Positions 63,114-64,000 of a stretch of DNA of 64,000 nucleotides are shown in pieces (within the stretch, counting starts at the first letter, position 1; each line of letters opens with the position of its first letter). This DNA comes from Owenia fusiformis. Lineage: Eukaryota > Annelida > Polychaeta > Sabellida > Oweniidae. Under the pieces are notes generated by a model. It saw only the letters and a program-made list of their open reading frames with translations, did no database searches and was not told where the DNA came from. The position numbers and the translations under genes are program-made. The DNA is taken from assembly GCA_903813345.2 (NCBI GenBank), contig CAIIXF020000003.1:15764931-15828930 (forward strand), in the 5' to 3' direction.

Positions 63114-63936
63114 ATGTCTTCCAACAGAGGTGGGAACAGTTATGAGGTGCCCTCAACTCCGAACTATAGCGAGGAATCTGCCTATGGTAGTCCTACTGGG
63201 CCTAGAGGAGAACATTTCTACACATACCTTACAGGGGGCAAAGAACCAGTCTATCCAGGTCTGAATGGGAATGAACCTAGACAGGATCTGCCGCCAACAA
63301 TAAGGTAAGACATCATTCAAGATAGAAGGCAGAGTGGTATAACTTCGCATAACTTTAATTCAGAAAAGCCTGAAATTACTTTAAAACTTAAATAGTTCCT
63401 GATTCAATCATTTCAATAAATTAAAATATTGCAAGGTCTTTCCAAAACGGTTTATGAATGACAATAGAAAGAAAGAAGGGATATTGAATTTGATATCGCA
63501 TTGTAACCTGCTTGCGTTTAACAAGTCTTGTTTTGAATAGACTATATTGATGTAAATGGGTTTCTCATGAGATCATCTTAATGTTCACGTTGAACAAATC
63601 CAAAAATAGACAAGCCTTTAAACAAACATTTCGATGATTTTTTGTTTTGTAATCAATTCCAAATCAACATATTTCATAGAAATTCCTTATACTAATGAAC
63701 ATTCAAAACGGATTAAATGAACCAATAAAAAGACCATTTCCATACATATATCATTATTCTTGATATATACTTTTATTTCAGGTATGATAGTTCCACATCA
63801 ACATCAATCTATGCAGAGATTAAAGATCCCTCAAACTTTGCAAAATTGGCCATGATCATAGCATTTGTAGCAGTATGTGTAGTCATTGCTGTTGGAGGTG
63901 CAATTATAGGGATGCACTTTGCGGGATCATTTACAG
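63114..63936 (+). CDS. Type II membrane protein with tyrosine-rich tail, 5' part of gene
   Basis: Two exons, continuing past the right edge. Exon 1 (63114-63304) follows an acceptor-like TTTTCAG, so a 5' UTR exon lies upstream. It encodes MSSNRGGNSYEVPSTPNYSE and on to the donor GTAAGA, phase 2. Exon 2 (63782-63936, TTATTTCAG / GTAAGT, phase 1 out) encodes STSIYAEIKD and then a hydrophobic segment (LAMIIAFVAVCVVIAVGGAI, about residues 86-108). With no signal peptide, the N-terminal 85 residues should be cytoplasmic. Tyr74 in S-I-Y-A-E-I fits the ITIM consensus, and Tyr10, 18, 24, 36, 38 and 47 are further candidates. Family and ectodomain are unknown. Confidence 0.8.
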
Positions 63937-64000
63937 GTAAGTGTATATAAGAATGCACTATTCAGGATTGCGTTTATATTTAATCTATTGTGTTGTATTA

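Noticed and set aside
1-64000. CRISPR array or prokaryotic operon
   Set aside because: No short direct repeats with unique spacers of even size; genes are intron-split and eukaryotic.

Overview
This is animal nuclear DNA, AT-rich and full of transposons. Every convincing gene is split by GT-AG introns, and the mobile DNA is typical of metazoans: mariner/Tc1 elements, MITEs, a LINE, Crypton-like fragments and (GACA/GACG)n-tailed elements. The thioester-protein gene type and the repeat style suggest a marine invertebrate, most likely a mollusc or another lophotrochozoan. That is inference; no species marker is visible.

The main content, about 2.8-36.5 kb on the minus strand, is the 5' half of a thioester-containing protein (TEP, alpha-2-macroglobulin/C3/CD109 superfamily) gene. 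I rebuilt 18 constant exons (36500 down to 18998). They form one continuous reading frame of 685 codons plus 1 nt: a signal peptide, a proline-rich spacer, macroglobulin domains MG1-MG6, and a six-arginine processing-type site. Downstream lies a tandem array of nine alternative exons (15747 down to 2777). Each encodes a different bait region. Eight end in a version of the family hallmark F-P-E/D-T-W-I/V/L-W, and the ninth is divergent. All nine start in phase 1 and end in phase 2, so only one can be used per mRNA. The thioester, CUB and receptor-binding half must lie beyond the left edge. The array looks like an unusually large set of interchangeable protease-bait cassettes for an immune effector, and it is the most interesting system here.

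From 36.5 to 43.7 kb there is no complete gene. The stretch holds an 849-bp foldback abutting the TEP start codon, a Crypton-like N-terminal fragment, MITEs and short tandem repeats. At 44.0-46.06 kb (minus) there is a complete two-exon gene for a 257-aa membrane-anchored FkbM-family methyltransferase-like protein, with a MITE just past its stop codon. From 46 to 63 kb the window is mostly repeats: hairpin palindromes, an internally deleted LINE, a DNA transposon carrying a 140-aa ORF and a second copy of it, a tRNA-like pseudogene, a 1.6-kb degenerate pentamer satellite inside inverted flanks, and a mariner remnant. At the right edge (63.1-63.9 kb, plus) the first two coding exons of a type II membrane protein with a tyrosine-rich, ITIM-like cytoplasmic tail run off the window.

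Most short open frames elsewhere are chance frames in AT-rich DNA or satellite and are not listed. All splice sites were called by eye from GT/AG consensus, phase continuity and family similarity. No alignment or transcript evidence was available.
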